Position numbers and translations under genes: made by a program
The notes under the pieces: generated by a model
The model's input: the letters and a program-made list of their open reading frames with translations, nothing else
Told to the model about the DNA's origin: nothing
The model's database searches: none
DNA from: DATBHZ01 sp036557185
GTDB taxonomy: Bacteria; Actinomycetota; Acidimicrobiia; IMCC26256; JAENVU01
Length of the DNA stretch: 44,030 nt
Reading direction: 5' to 3'
Assembly: GCA_036557185.1 (NCBI GenBank)
Contig: DATBHZ010000028.1
Span: forward strand, 1-44,030
In this document: in pieces, positions 7,724 through 16,118 of the stretch
Layout: each line of letters opens with the position of its first letter
How positions within the stretch are numbered: position 1 is the first letter of the stretch

Positions 7724-8599
7724 ACCGTGTGTCGACGTGCCGTCCCGGTAGGGCGTCATGTCGATGCCGGGGTAGCGCGCTGCCACGTCGGTGAGCGTCT
7801 GCTCGTTCCAGTAGGCGTCGCCCGGGCGGGGGAACCCGAACAGGTCGCGCTCGCGCACCGTGCATTGCGGGATCAGCTTGGCCCAGCGCTGCGGTGCGGC
7901 CTTCGGCCACGACATCTTGCCGCGCCACGTCGTACCGCGCGCCTGGTAGTCGGCGAGCAGCGAGAAGCGCGACTGTCCCGGGCGGGTGAAGTTCGATCCG
8001 CGGTGGAGGATGTCGGTGCGATACGCGAACAGGCTCCCGGCCGGTCCGATCGCAGGGACCTCGACGTCGGCGAGCGCGCCGAATTCGAGGTAGAGGGGCG
8101 TATAGGGGACACCGGCGCCTTGCTCGAATGGTACGAGGTACGTCGGAGCGTCCTCCTCGGTGACGTCGGAGAGGAAGATGAACGTCGTCAGCTGTTGATA
8201 CGCACCGTCGCGGCGCGGCACGACGAGGCTGTGGCTTCCGTAGTCGCGGTGGAGCGGCTGCGTGTAGTCGACGGCATCCGCATATTTCGCCCACAGCTCC
8301 ACCTTGTAGAGGTGCAGCTGGTCGGTGCCGAGGAACCTCTCGGCGGCGTCGACGAGATCGGGGTGGAACGCGAGACGGTTGAGGTCCCACGACCGGTACG
8401 GGAACTCCTCGACCCCGGCGAACTGGCTGGACGAGTAGTGCGAATGGTCGGAGGTTTCGGCGAAGTATTGCTCAGGGGTGGGGAAGTGCAGCCACAGTGC
8501 CTCCTGCGCGGCGAGCAGCTCATCGCGCGTGAGGAAGTCCTCGACGATCGTCCACCCGTGCTCGCGGACGTCGTCGAGCGCGCTGTCGGATACACGCAT
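7721..8599 (-). CDS. Phytanoyl-CoA dioxygenase (PhyH) family protein
   Basis: The 292-residue protein carries the iron triad of the PhyH family: His117-x-Asp119 in PLHRDYGSH and distal His199 in DILHRGSNFTRPG, followed by SRFSLLADYQ with the Arg that usually binds 2-oxoglutarate. These are non-heme Fe(II), 2-oxoglutarate-dependent oxygenases of the double-stranded beta-helix fold, acting on acyl-CoAs, ectoine or diverse small molecules. The substrate is not evident. The start at ATG 8599 is preferred because TACAGT lies seven bases upstream (leaderless pattern); a GTG at 8608 is the alternative. The cupin gene follows after nine bases, and the divergent alcohol dehydrogenase starts 35 bases away. 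Confidence 0.9.
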   Translation of the reverse strand: MRVSDSALDDVREHGWTIVEDFLTRDELLAAQEALWLHFPTPEQYFAETSDHSHYSSSQFAGVEEFPYRSWDLNRLAFHPDLVDAAERFLGTDQLHLYKVELWAKYADAVDYTQPLHRDYGSHSLVVPRRDGAYQQLTTFIFLSDVTEEDAPTYLVPFEQGAGVPYTPLYLEFGALADVEVPAIGPAGSLFAYRTDILHRGSNFTRPGQSRFSLLADYQARGTTWRGKMSWPKAAPQRWAKLIPQCTVRERDLFGFPRPGDAYWNEQTLTDVAARYPGIDMTPYRDGTSTHG

Positions 8600-8606
8600 G
8601 TCGCGC

Positions 8607-8628
8607 ACTGTACGAGACGGCCTACGCT
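8607..8628. promoter_or_regulatory. Back-to-back leaderless promoters between PhyH and alcohol dehydrogenase genes
   Basis: Minus strand: TACAGT (8612-8607) lies seven bases before the ATG at 8599. Plus strand: TACGCT (8623-8628) lies six bases before the GTG at 8635. The two -10 elements are ten bases apart, so each promoter's upstream contacts overlap the other gene's start and the two genes should compete for, or share, polymerase binding. The motifs are seen; their use is inference. Confidence 0.55.
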
Positions 8629-8634
8629 GCGCTC

Positions 8635-9816
8635 GTGCGCGCCGTGCAGTTCGACATGGCCGATCCTGCGTTCCCCGCGTCGCTCACCGAGCTGCCCGAA
8701 CCCGAGCTGCCGAACGACGCATGGGTCCGGGTCGCGGTCGAGGTCGGAGGCATCTGCGGCAGCGACCTCCATCTCTTCGCGCACAACACCGGTCCGTCAC
8801 CCACGCTCATGGGCCTGGCAGGTGCGTTCCCGTTCGTGCTCGGGCACGAGATCGCTGGCCGTGTGATCGAAGCGGGCACCGCCACCTCGCACGAGGTCGG
8901 GACGCGGGTCGCGCTCGATCCGTGCATCCCGTGCGCCGCGCGGGGGATGGAGCTGTGCGCCAACTGCGCGCGCGGCTGGACGTCGTCGTGTCTCAACCTC
9001 GACAGCCGAGTCGTGTCGGGCGGCCGTTCGCTCGGCTACACCGCTGGGTTGGGCGGCGGCTGGGCGGAGCAGGTGCTCGCGCACACCTCGATGGTCCACG
9101 CGATCCCTGATGCCGTGCCCGATCGGGCAGGGAGCCTCTACGAGCCCGTGTCGATCGCGTGTCACGGCATCCTGCACGCGCCGCCTCGAGACGGCGAGCC
9201 CGTGCTCGTCGTCGGTGCGGGCGTCCTCGGGCTCGCGAGCCTTGCCGCATTGAAGGGCCTGTACCCGGGTTGCCCGGTCACGGTGTTGGCGCGGTACCCG
9301 CACCAGGCCGACGCGGCGCTCGCGTGCGGCGCCGACGCCGTCGTGCGGACCGAGGAGCACAGCGGGCACTTCGAGGAGCTGGCGCGCATCAGTGGCGCGC
9401 GCGTCGTCGGTCGGAAGGCCGACCTGATGCTCATGGGCGGCTTCCCGTACGTGGTCGAGGCCGTCGGCGCGCCGCAGTCGGTGACCGAGGCGCTGCGCGC
9501 GGTCGCGCACCGCGGCACCGTGCTGCTGCTCGGCGCGGCCGGGGTGAGCGAGGTCGACCTCACGCCGCTCTGGTACAAGGAAGCTGCGCTCGTGGGATCG
9601 ATCGATCATGCGATCGACCACGGTGCCGCGCCCGGGCTCGCGGGAGGCGCGGATCGTCACTCCGTCGACCGCGCGCTCGACATCCTGGCCGCGGGCCTGT
9701 TCCCTGACGAAGCGCTGGTCACGCACGAGTTCGCGCTCGACGACTACCGAGACGCCATCGAGACGGCGATCGACCGTGGCGGTGCGGGTGCGATCAAAGT
9801 GGTCTTCCGGCCCTAA
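8635..9816 (+). CDS. Zinc-dependent alcohol dehydrogenase (MDR family)
   Basis: The 393-residue protein has the medium-chain dehydrogenase layout. An N-terminal GroES-like domain carries catalytic-zinc ligand candidates Cys41 (GGICGSDLH) and His71-Glu72 (VLGHEIAG), and there is a cysteine cluster PCIPCAARGMELCANCARG resembling the structural zinc lobe. The Rossmann domain shows VLVVGAGVLGLAS. It should oxidise an alcohol or polyol, or reduce an aldehyde, with NAD(P). Start: GTG at 8635, six bases after TACGCT. It is divergent from the PhyH-family oxygenase with a 35-base gap, so the two may serve one pathway in which an oxygenase product is oxidised further (inference). Confidence 0.92.
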   Translation: MRAVQFDMADPAFPASLTELPEPELPNDAWVRVAVEVGGICGSDLHLFAHNTGPSPTLMGLAGAFPFVLGHEIAGRVIEAGTATSHEVGTRVALDPCIPCAARGMELCANCARGWTSSCLNLDSRVVSGGRSLGYTAGLGGGWAEQVLAHTSMVHAIPDAVPDRAGSLYEPVSIACHGILHAPPRDGEPVLVVGAGVLGLASLAALKGLYPGCPVTVLARYPHQADAALACGADAVVRTEEHSGHFEELARISGARVVGRKADLMLMGGFPYVVEAVGAPQSVTEALRAVAHRGTVLLLGAAGVSEVDLTPLWYKEAALVGSIDHAIDHGAAPGLAGGADRHSVDRALDILAAGLFPDEALVTHEFALDDYRDAIETAIDRGGAGAIKVVFRP

Positions 9817-9861
9817 TCACAGCGTCGTCCGGGTACGCCGGTTGACGCGGCCGGTCCTCCG

Positions 9862-9891
9862 TTCTAACGTAAATATTTATCTTCGTTAGAA
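9862..9891. repeat. AT-rich inverted repeat (8-bp arms, 14-base spacer) upstream of the DUF2231 gene
   Basis: TTCTAACG (9862-9869) and CGTTAGAA (9884-9891) are exact reverse complements. The 14-base spacer is almost all A/T and contains AAATATTT. In such GC-rich DNA this stands out. It lies 46 bases after the dehydrogenase stop and 34 bases before the GTG of the DUF2231 gene, where a promoter is expected, so it looks like a regulator's operator around a promoter. A terminator for the dehydrogenase gene is possible but less likely given the AT-rich stem. Confidence 0.6.
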
Positions 9892-9925
9892 GAAGGCGGT
9901 CCCCAGGCGAGTCCGAGGAGGAGCT

Positions 9926-10495
9926 GTGAGGAAATTCGCCGTTCGGCCGACGCTGACGCTGCGCGGGCGCAAGTTCAAGGGCCTGCGCGGTTGGTCCGGC
10001 AAGCCCCTACATCCACCGCTCACGGACTTCCCGATCGCCGCGTACGTGCTCGCGGCGGTGTTCGACGTGATCTCGGTGATCGGCGGCAAGAGCCACACCT
10101 TCTCTCACGACTTCTGGCACGCCGGTACCTATGTGTTCATCGGCGGTGCGGCCGTCTCCGTGTTCGCGGCGCTGACCGGGTTCTGGGACGCGTGGAAGTC
10201 CTCGGAGGCGGGCACGCAGGCGCGTCGCACGATCAACACGCACGCGACGATCATGGTGACGGTCACCGTGCTCGCGCTGGTCAACATCGTGTGGCGGCTC
10301 GTCCAGTACCACACCGCGCTGATCACGCCGGTCGGCATCATGATCCTGTCGATCGTCATCGCTGTGCTCGTCTCGTTGGGCGCGACCTTCGGTGGCACGC
10401 TCGTCTACGACTACGGGTTCAACGTCGAGACCGCGGGTGACCACCCCGCATGGCACAAGTCCGAGACTGATGTCATGCCCGGGCACGAGGACTGA
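9926..10495 (+). CDS. DUF2231 family membrane protein
   Basis: The 189-residue protein begins with a basic stretch and the DUF2231 signature KPLHPPLTDFPIA, followed by four likely membrane helices (about residues 37-52, 71-87, 108-125 and 130-155). The family's role is not established; it is often annotated as a predicted membrane or haem-related protein. The GTG start at 9926 has a strong site GAGGAGGAGCT just before it. The inverted repeat at 9862-9891 lies in its upstream region and probably controls it. A 61-base gap separates it from the next membrane protein on the same strand. Confidence 0.85.
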   Translation: MRKFAVRPTLTLRGRKFKGLRGWSGKPLHPPLTDFPIAAYVLAAVFDVISVIGGKSHTFSHDFWHAGTYVFIGGAAVSVFAALTGFWDAWKSSEAGTQARRTINTHATIMVTVTVLALVNIVWRLVQYHTALITPVGIMILSIVIAVLVSLGATFGGTLVYDYGFNVETAGDHPAWHKSETDVMPGHED

Positions 10496-10556
10496 TCTTT
10501 CGGTGCCGAGCTCTCGGGAGACCGCGGGTGGAGTGCCATCGTAGTGAGCCATTGAC

Positions 10557-11033
10557 ATGGACTGGTCCGGCTGGTTGGTGTTCGGGCTCGTCGCGACGTG
10601 TGCCCTGACCGGGGTCATGATCGCCGCGCAGCTGGTGGGGCTCACGCGGCTCGACATCCCGTTGATGCTGGGCACCTTCGTGACCGGCGATCCCGACCGC
10701 GCCCGCGTCGCTGGGTTCTTCCTCCACCTGATCGCCGGCGAGGCATTCGCGTTCGGCTACGCCGTGGGCTTCGCGTTACTGGACGAGGCGACGTGGTGGA
10801 TCGGCGGCATCTTCGGCCTCGTCCATGTGGGTGTCGTGCTCACGGCGATCGTGCCGTTGCTTCCCGGTGTGCACCCGCGGATGGCTTCCGCGCGGGCCGG
10901 ACCGCGTACAACCGCGGTGCTCGAGCCTCCCGGCCTCCTCGGCCTGAACTACGGAGTGCAGACTCCCGCGGTGGCGATCATCGCTCACCTTGCGTTCGGC
11001 ATCGCGCTCGGCATCCTGCTCCAGCCGCACTGA
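10557..11033 (+). CDS. Small integral membrane protein of unknown function
   Basis: The 158-residue protein has about four hydrophobic segments: WLVFGLVATCALTGVMIAAQLVGL, a pair around FFLHLIAGEAFAFGYAVGFAL and IGGIFGLVHVGVVLTAIVPLL, and a C-terminal TPAVAIIAHLAFGIALGILL. Conserved-looking small motifs are GLTRLDIPLMLGTFVTGD and GLVHVG. I do not recognise a family with confidence. It ends one base before the start of the GH15 enzyme (TGAcATG), so the two are probably read as one unit. Confidence 0.75.
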   Translation: MDWSGWLVFGLVATCALTGVMIAAQLVGLTRLDIPLMLGTFVTGDPDRARVAGFFLHLIAGEAFAFGYAVGFALLDEATWWIGGIFGLVHVGVVLTAIVPLLPGVHPRMASARAGPRTTAVLEPPGLLGLNYGVQTPAVAIIAHLAFGIALGILLQPH

Positions 11034-11034
11034 C

Positions 11035-12903
11035 ATGACAGAGGCGCGGTCTCGGAGCGCGGAACCGGAACCGCACGCGTGGTCGCGCCCAGTCCCGATC
11101 GAGGACTACGGCTTCATCGGCGACACCCGGACGGCGGCGCTCGTCGCCTCGGACGGTGCGATCGACTGGATGTGTGTTCCACGCTTCGACGGTCTGCCGC
11201 TCTTCGGCCGACTGGTCGGCGGCGCGGCGGCCGGCGCCTTCCGAATGGGGCCGGCCGGGAGCCCGGCGGTGCTCGCTCGCGGCTACTCGGAGGGCTCGAC
11301 CAGGCTCGAGACGACGTGGCGCACGGGCGGCGGCCGCCTGACGCTCACCGAGGGCATGGTCGCGGAGGTCGCCGGGCGGCTCCTGCCGACGACGCTGCTC
11401 GTGCGCCGCCTGACCTCGGATCAGCCGGTGGAGGCCACGATCGAATTCGATCCGCGGCTCGGGGAGCGAAGGCGCGCGCCACGCGTCCGGCGCCGGGGCC
11501 CACTGCTCGTGTGCAGCTGGGGTGCAACAGCCGTCGCGCTGCGCACCGAGCCGCAGGTGCGCGTCGAACCGGGAGAGCCGACTGTCGTCACGGTCACACC
11601 CGATCGGCCGGTGACCGTCGTGCTCGCCGTCGCGCATCGCGAGCCGCTGATCGATGTGCCGCCTCGTGAAGCATGGGACCGCCTCGAAGCCGACACGAAG
11701 CTTTGGAGGGAATGGTGCGCCGGGATCGACGACGACGTTTCGCATCGCCCCGTGGTCGTCCGGAGCCTGCTCACGCTCAAGCTGCTCACCTACTCGCCGT
11801 CGGGCGCTCCGGTCGCGGCGCCGACGACGTCGTTGCCCGAGGAGCTCGGAGGCATCCGCAATTGGGACTATCGCTATGCGTGGCCGCGCGACGCGAGCAT
11901 CGGTCTCGCGGCGTTCCTGGGGGTCGGCAAGCCGGAGGACGCGCTCCACTTCCTCGCCTGGCTGCTCCACGCGAGCCGGCTGGACCGTCCACGCCTGCCA
12001 CCCCTCTTGACGCTGGACGGGGCGCACGCGCCTGGCGAGCGGATCCTCGACGGATGGCCCGGTTACGCCGACAGCACCCCGGTCCGCATCGGCAACGGTG
12101 CCGCGGGCCAGCACCAGCTCGACGGGTACGGCTGGGTGATCGATGCCGGCTGGCTGCTCGTCGAGCGCGGCCACCACCTCAACTCGGAGACATGGCGCGC
12201 GTTGCGGGGATTCGCGGACCGCGTCGCCGAGCGATGGCGCGAACCGGATGCCGGCATCTGGGAGGTCCGCGGTGACAACTCGCATCACGTCCACTCGAAG
12301 CTCATGGCCTGGCTGGCGCTCGACCGCGCCCTGCGCATTGCCGCGTCACACCGCACGCCGAGCAGGACCGTGCAACGGTGGCGCACCGAGCGCGAGGCAC
12401 TCACCGCCGAGGTGCGCGCAAACGGTTTCGATGCGCGTCGCAACACCTACACGCGCACGTACGGATCGACGGATCTCGACGCAGCCCTCCTGGTGCTGCC
12501 GTTGCTCGGCTTCGAGTCGAGCGATTCGGATCGCGTCCGCGGCACGATCGACGCGATCCGCCGTGATCTCGGCGCCGGCGGCCCGTTGCTCTACCGCTAC
12601 CCGCCGGGTCGTGACGGGCTCGCAGGAGGTGAGGCCGCGTTCCTGCCCTGCTCGTTCTGGTTGGCGCAGGCGCTCGCGGTCTCGGGAGATGTCGCCGAGG
12701 CGAGGCGCGTCTTCGATGCGACGATCGCGCTGTGCAACCCGCTCGGACTGCTCGCCGAAGAGCTCGACCCCTCCGCTCGCCGGTATGTCGGCAACTATCC
12801 GCAGGCACTCAGCCAGGCTGCACTGGTGCAGGCAGCGCTGGCGATCCGCGACGCGGAACGCCTCGAGCGGGGGCGTGCGGCTCGAACAGCGACTGGTGGC
12901 TAG
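11035..12903 (+). CDS. Glycoside hydrolase family 15 protein (glucoamylase/trehalase-like)
   Basis: The 622-residue protein opens with the GH15 N-terminal domain (PIEDYGFIGDTRTAALVASDGAIDWMCVPRFDG) and continues into the (alpha/alpha)6 barrel with GGIRNWDYRYAWPRDASIGL. The likely general acid is Glu410 in GIWEVRGDNSHHVHSK, and the likely base lies at Glu575/576 in LLAEELDPSARRYVGNYPQALSQAAL, all in the expected order. The family releases glucose from alpha-glucans or hydrolyses trehalose; actinobacterial proteins of this type are often trehalases. No signal peptide is seen, so it is cytosolic. ATG at 11035 is chosen because it follows the upstream stop by one base and homology starts soon after. 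Its 3' end overlaps the convergent uppP gene by four bases. Confidence 0.93.
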   Translation: MTEARSRSAEPEPHAWSRPVPIEDYGFIGDTRTAALVASDGAIDWMCVPRFDGLPLFGRLVGGAAAGAFRMGPAGSPAVLARGYSEGSTRLETTWRTGGGRLTLTEGMVAEVAGRLLPTTLLVRRLTSDQPVEATIEFDPRLGERRRAPRVRRRGPLLVCSWGATAVALRTEPQVRVEPGEPTVVTVTPDRPVTVVLAVAHREPLIDVPPREAWDRLEADTKLWREWCAGIDDDVSHRPVVVRSLLTLKLLTYSPSGAPVAAPTTSLPEELGGIRNWDYRYAWPRDASIGLAAFLGVGKPEDALHFLAWLLHASRLDRPRLPPLLTLDGAHAPGERILDGWPGYADSTPVRIGNGAAGQHQLDGYGWVIDAGWLLVERGHHLNSETWRALRGFADRVAERWREPDAGIWEVRGDNSHHVHSKLMAWLALDRALRIAASHRTPSRTVQRWRTEREALTAEVRANGFDARRNTYTRTYGSTDLDAALLVLPLLGFESSDSDRVRGTIDAIRRDLGAGGPLLYRYPPGRDGLAGGEAAFLPCSFWLAQALAVSGDVAEARRVFDATIALCNPLGLLAEELDPSARRYVGNYPQALSQAALVQAALAIRDAERLERGRAARTATGG

Positions 12904-13787
12904 GCGAACCGGATCATCGAGATCGCGCCGGCAGCGACGCAATAGATCGCGAACGGGATCAGGTTGCGCGTCTGGAAGAAGCGGACCAGGAACCGCACGG
13001 ACACATAGGCCGCCAACGCGGCCGCGATGCTCCCGACGATCGCCTGCCCGCGGACGCCGTCGCCGTTGTGCCCGATGAGGTCGGGAATCTTGTAGAGCCC
13101 GGCGGCGAGGATGATCGGCGTCGCGAGCAGGAAGGCGAACCGAGCAGCGTCCTCGTGGTCCAGGCCGCGCGCCAGACCCGCGACCATCGTGATGCCGGAG
13201 CGACTGATTCCCGCGAGGAGCGCGAACACCTGGGCGATCCCGACGACGACCGATTCGCGGAAGTCGAGCGTGTCGAGCCGGCGGCCTTGCTCGGTGCTCG
13301 TCGTGGTCTGAGGGTGGCTGGTCGCGAGCTCGCGGACGCTCGACCGTCGCCGGAACGCCTCACCGGCGAACAGGATCAACCCGTTGATCGTGAGGAACAC
13401 CGCTGCGGCGAACGGCTTCGCGAAGATCGTGCGGAGGCTGTGCTCGAGCACCAGACCTGTGAGGCCCGCGGGGATGGTCGCGACGATGAGCAGCCAGGCC
13501 ATTCGCTCGTCCGGGGTCTCGAGCTTGCGCGTGCGCAAAGTGCGGAAGAAGCCCGCAATGATGCGGCGCCAATCGTCCCAGAAGAAGACGAGCAGAGCGA
13601 GGGCGGTAGCGACGTGGAGTGCCACGACGAACGCGAGATAGAAGGACTCGTTCGCGGACTGCGCGCTCACGAGCGAATCCCATCCGAGCCACGCGGGGAG
13701 CAGGACCGAGTGGCCGAGGGACGAGATCGGGAACAGCTCGGTGACCCCTTGGAGCAGCCCGATGATGATTGCCTGGAAGTAGCTCAC
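12900..13787 (-). CDS. uppP: Undecaprenyl-diphosphate phosphatase
   Basis: The 295-residue polytopic protein has the two UppP signatures: GLLQGVTELFPISSLGHSVLLP (with the conserved Glu and the SSxGH motif) and GISRSGITMVAGL. The enzyme dephosphorylates undecaprenyl diphosphate at the membrane, recycling the carrier lipid for cell-wall and glycan synthesis. A charged stretch of about 30 residues (SSVRELATSHPQTTTSTEQ and following) sits between the motifs as a likely loop. Start: GTG at 13787, overlapping the stop of the upstream GT-C gene by four bases (GTGA), so the two are translationally coupled. The stop overlaps the convergent GH15 stop in the palindrome CTAG. Confidence 0.94.
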   Translation of the reverse strand: MSYFQAIIIGLLQGVTELFPISSLGHSVLLPAWLGWDSLVSAQSANESFYLAFVVALHVATALALLVFFWDDWRRIIAGFFRTLRTRKLETPDERMAWLLIVATIPAGLTGLVLEHSLRTIFAKPFAAAVFLTINGLILFAGEAFRRRSSVRELATSHPQTTTSTEQGRRLDTLDFRESVVVGIAQVFALLAGISRSGITMVAGLARGLDHEDAARFAFLLATPIILAAGLYKIPDLIGHNGDGVRGQAIVGSIAAALAAYVSVRFLVRFFQTRNLIPFAIYCVAAGAISMIRFA

Positions 13788-15424
13788 GCGTGCCCCCGAC
13801 CGGGCGCGGCAGGAGCCGAGCGCGCACTCGCTTCACGCGGCGAGCCGTCGACACAGGGCTCGTCGGATCTCAGCGCGTAGAGCACGCCGTCGGGCACGAC
13901 GCGCACTGCCCGCGGATCGAGCTCGGCCGGTGGCGTCGGGAGCAACGCCGTGCTCGCGTCGCTCCCGTACCACGCGAGATAGACGGGCTGCCTGCACGTG
14001 TCGGTTTCGAGCCCGTGCACCGTCGCGGGCGGGATGCTCACCGCAGGGTGCATCGGGCCCGGCGTCGGCAGGATCGGCTCGTGCGAGGAGCCGAGGTAGA
14101 GCGTCCAAGGGTGATTCGTGGTGACGAGAGAACGTGAGGACAGGTCGCCCACGACCGTCGCGAGCGGTGACCTGCTGCGCTTGGTGTTGTATCCGCGTTG
14201 CGATCGCCCGTCCCGGGTAGCCGTGGCCACGAAGGCCGGTGCCGACGCCGCGACGATGACGGCGCACACTGTGGCGACCAGGCCCGTGCACGCGACCTTG
14301 AGCCACATCCCGCCGTGCTGGAACGCGCCACCCAGCATGTTGTCGACGAGCCAGGCCGCGGTGATGAGTATTGGGGGCGCGAGCGTCGCGACGAGACGGT
14401 CGTCGACGCTCGAACCCGAGAGCTTTCCCGAGACCAGCACGATCGAACCGTGGAACACGACGAACGTTGCGAGCGCGACGATCGTCGCGCCGCCACTGCG
14501 CGCCGCCGAGCGCCTGCGAAAAGCGAGACCGAGCGCTGCCGACGCACCGACGACACCCAGTGCCAGGGTCCAGACGAGCGTGGACCACTGCGGACCGATG
14601 ACCGAGCCGAGGCTCGAGACGAGTGACTGGCCGAGGGTGACGACACTCTGCGGGTCGGCGACGCGCGGTCCGAGCAAGTAGCGAGCCCCGGAGGTGGCGT
14701 TGCGGGCCACCCAGAGCGCCGGCAACGCCATGGCAGAGGTTGCGAAGACGAGGATGCGGCGCAGCAGCTCGCGCGCGTCCTCGTCTCGGCGCTGCACGAG
14801 GACGACGAGCATGCCGGTCAGCACCAGCGAGACGCCGACGTACTTGGTCATCATCGCTGCGCCGGCCACCAGTCCGGCGATGCCCAGACCGACCAGCCGG
14901 TCGCGCGCCGACGCGCCCGGCTCTGCTCCCAGGTCCACTGCACGGCCCAGGAGCAGGAGGCACAGCAACGCGAGCGCGCAGAAAAGGGCGTCGCTCCAGA
15001 CGTGGTACGCAGTGTTGAGCACTGCGGGGGACATGCCGATGAGGATCAGGGCCGCTCCGCTGATCCAGGCGCGCGCGACGACGCGTCGCAGCAACAGCCA
15101 GCTCACCACCGCGACCGCCGCGAACGCCGCGGCGTTCAGCACGCGGACCGCTTGTTGCATCGAGATGCCGGCGAGGTGACCGGCGACGAGGAGCGCGGGA
15201 AAGAGGGGCGGGAACGTCGTGTTCGGGAGCCCGGTGAAATCGATGTAGCCGTTGCCGTTCCCGATGTTCCGTGCGAGGGACAGGTAGGTCACGGAGTCGG
15301 GCGAGAGGCCGGGTCCGTGGCGTGTTGCTATCCAGGTCGCGATTGCGGCACCCGCGGCGACGAGGAGCGCCAGGAGGGACCACGAGCGCGCGAACGGCGG
15401 TCGCGTGCTCCGCGCTGTTGACAC
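13784..15424 (-). CDS. GT-C type membrane glycosyltransferase-like protein (PMT/ArnT family)
   Basis: The 546-residue protein has roughly ten membrane helices followed by a soluble C-terminal part of about 130 residues. Its first extracytoplasmic loop reads GPGLSPDSVTYLSLARNI, with the acidic residue typical of GT-C enzymes that use polyprenyl-phosphate sugars, then NTTFPPLFPALLVAG. It is therefore likely to transfer a sugar from a lipid carrier outside the membrane; donor and acceptor are unknown. Coupling to uppP fits, since such transfers consume or release undecaprenyl carriers. The GTG at 15424 lies six bases after TATGCT on the minus strand, a leaderless start. Confidence 0.82.
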   Translation of the reverse strand: MSTARSTRPPFARSWSLLALLVAAGAAIATWIATRHGPGLSPDSVTYLSLARNIGNGNGYIDFTGLPNTTFPPLFPALLVAGHLAGISMQQAVRVLNAAAFAAVAVVSWLLLRRVVARAWISGAALILIGMSPAVLNTAYHVWSDALFCALALLCLLLLGRAVDLGAEPGASARDRLVGLGIAGLVAGAAMMTKYVGVSLVLTGMLVVLVQRRDEDARELLRRILVFATSAMALPALWVARNATSGARYLLGPRVADPQSVVTLGQSLVSSLGSVIGPQWSTLVWTLALGVVGASAALGLAFRRRSAARSGGATIVALATFVVFHGSIVLVSGKLSGSSVDDRLVATLAPPILITAAWLVDNMLGGAFQHGGMWLKVACTGLVATVCAVIVAASAPAFVATATRDGRSQRGYNTKRSRSPLATVVGDLSSRSLVTTNHPWTLYLGSSHEPILPTPGPMHPAVSIPPATVHGLETDTCRQPVYLAWYGSDASTALLPTPPAELDPRAVRVVPDGVLYALRSDEPCVDGSPREASARSAPAAPGRGHA

Positions 15425-15430
15425 CGTCGG

Positions 15431-15436
15431 AGCATA
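15431..15436 (-). promoter_or_regulatory. -10 element (TATGCT) of a leaderless promoter for the GT-C gene
   Basis: On the minus strand TATGCT is followed by CCGACG and the GTG at 15424, the same spacing as at other leaderless genes here. It would drive the GT-C and uppP pair. Confidence 0.5.
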
Positions 15437-15482
15437 TGCAGCGATCGCGGGCCTGTTTGCCTCGAGTCGCTACCGATTGATG

Positions 15483-16109
15483 TCAGTTTTCCGGGCGCTC
15501 ACCTCGCAACAACGCAAGGCTCCGCCACTTCCAGATGCAGTCGACGTGCTCGAGCCCGGCGTCGCTCATCCAGCCGAGCTGGCTGGGCATGTCGCGGAGC
15601 GTGTCGGAACGGTCGTCGCCCACGCCCATCTCAACACGCCACTGCTGGTGCAGCTTCTCGGTGGGGCTCGCCATGACGTCGAGGTTGGCGAAGATGCCGC
15701 CGGGCACGAGCAGCTCGAGGATCTCGGCGTCGAGCTCCTGTTTGCGCGCGTCTGTGACGTGGTGGATCGCGAGCGACGACACGACCGCGTCGAACGGACC
15801 GCGGACCGGCATCACGTCGTCCAGGCGGTGGAGGACGAACGTCACGCGGTCGTCTCCCGCGAAGCGGCGCGCCGCGGCGTCGAGCATCGTCTGCGACAAG
15901 TCGAGGCACACGGCTTCGGACTCGGGGTATGCGTCGAGCAGGCGCGCGGCGATCCGGCCGTCGCCGCATCCGAGGTCGAGGATCCTGCCCGGGAGCACGC
16001 CCGCCAGGTCGCCGACGAGCACGTCCTCACCTTCGTGCCTGCGCGGGAAGGTGTCCGCCCGTGCGAGGAACTGCTCAGCCTTCTCCGCGCTCTCCCAGGT
16101 GTTCCGCAT
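15483..16109 (-). CDS. Class I SAM-dependent methyltransferase
   Basis: The 208-residue protein shows motif I ILDLGCGDGRIAARLL, motif II VCLDLSQTMLDAAARRF, motif III RLDDVMPVRGPFDAVVSSLAIHHV and LVPGGIFANLDVMASP. It is a small-molecule type methyltransferase of the Methyltransf_11/25 kind; the substrate is not evident. It starts nine bases after the stop of the DMT transporter gene, so the two form an operon. A product of the methyltransferase might be moved by the transporter (inference only). Confidence 0.9.
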   Translation of the reverse strand: MRNTWESAEKAEQFLARADTFPRRHEGEDVLVGDLAGVLPGRILDLGCGDGRIAARLLDAYPESEAVCLDLSQTMLDAAARRFAGDDRVTFVLHRLDDVMPVRGPFDAVVSSLAIHHVTDARKQELDAEILELLVPGGIFANLDVMASPTEKLHQQWRVEMGVGDDRSDTLRDMPSQLGWMSDAGLEHVDCIWKWRSLALLRGERPEN

Positions 16110-16118
16110 CGATCTCGG

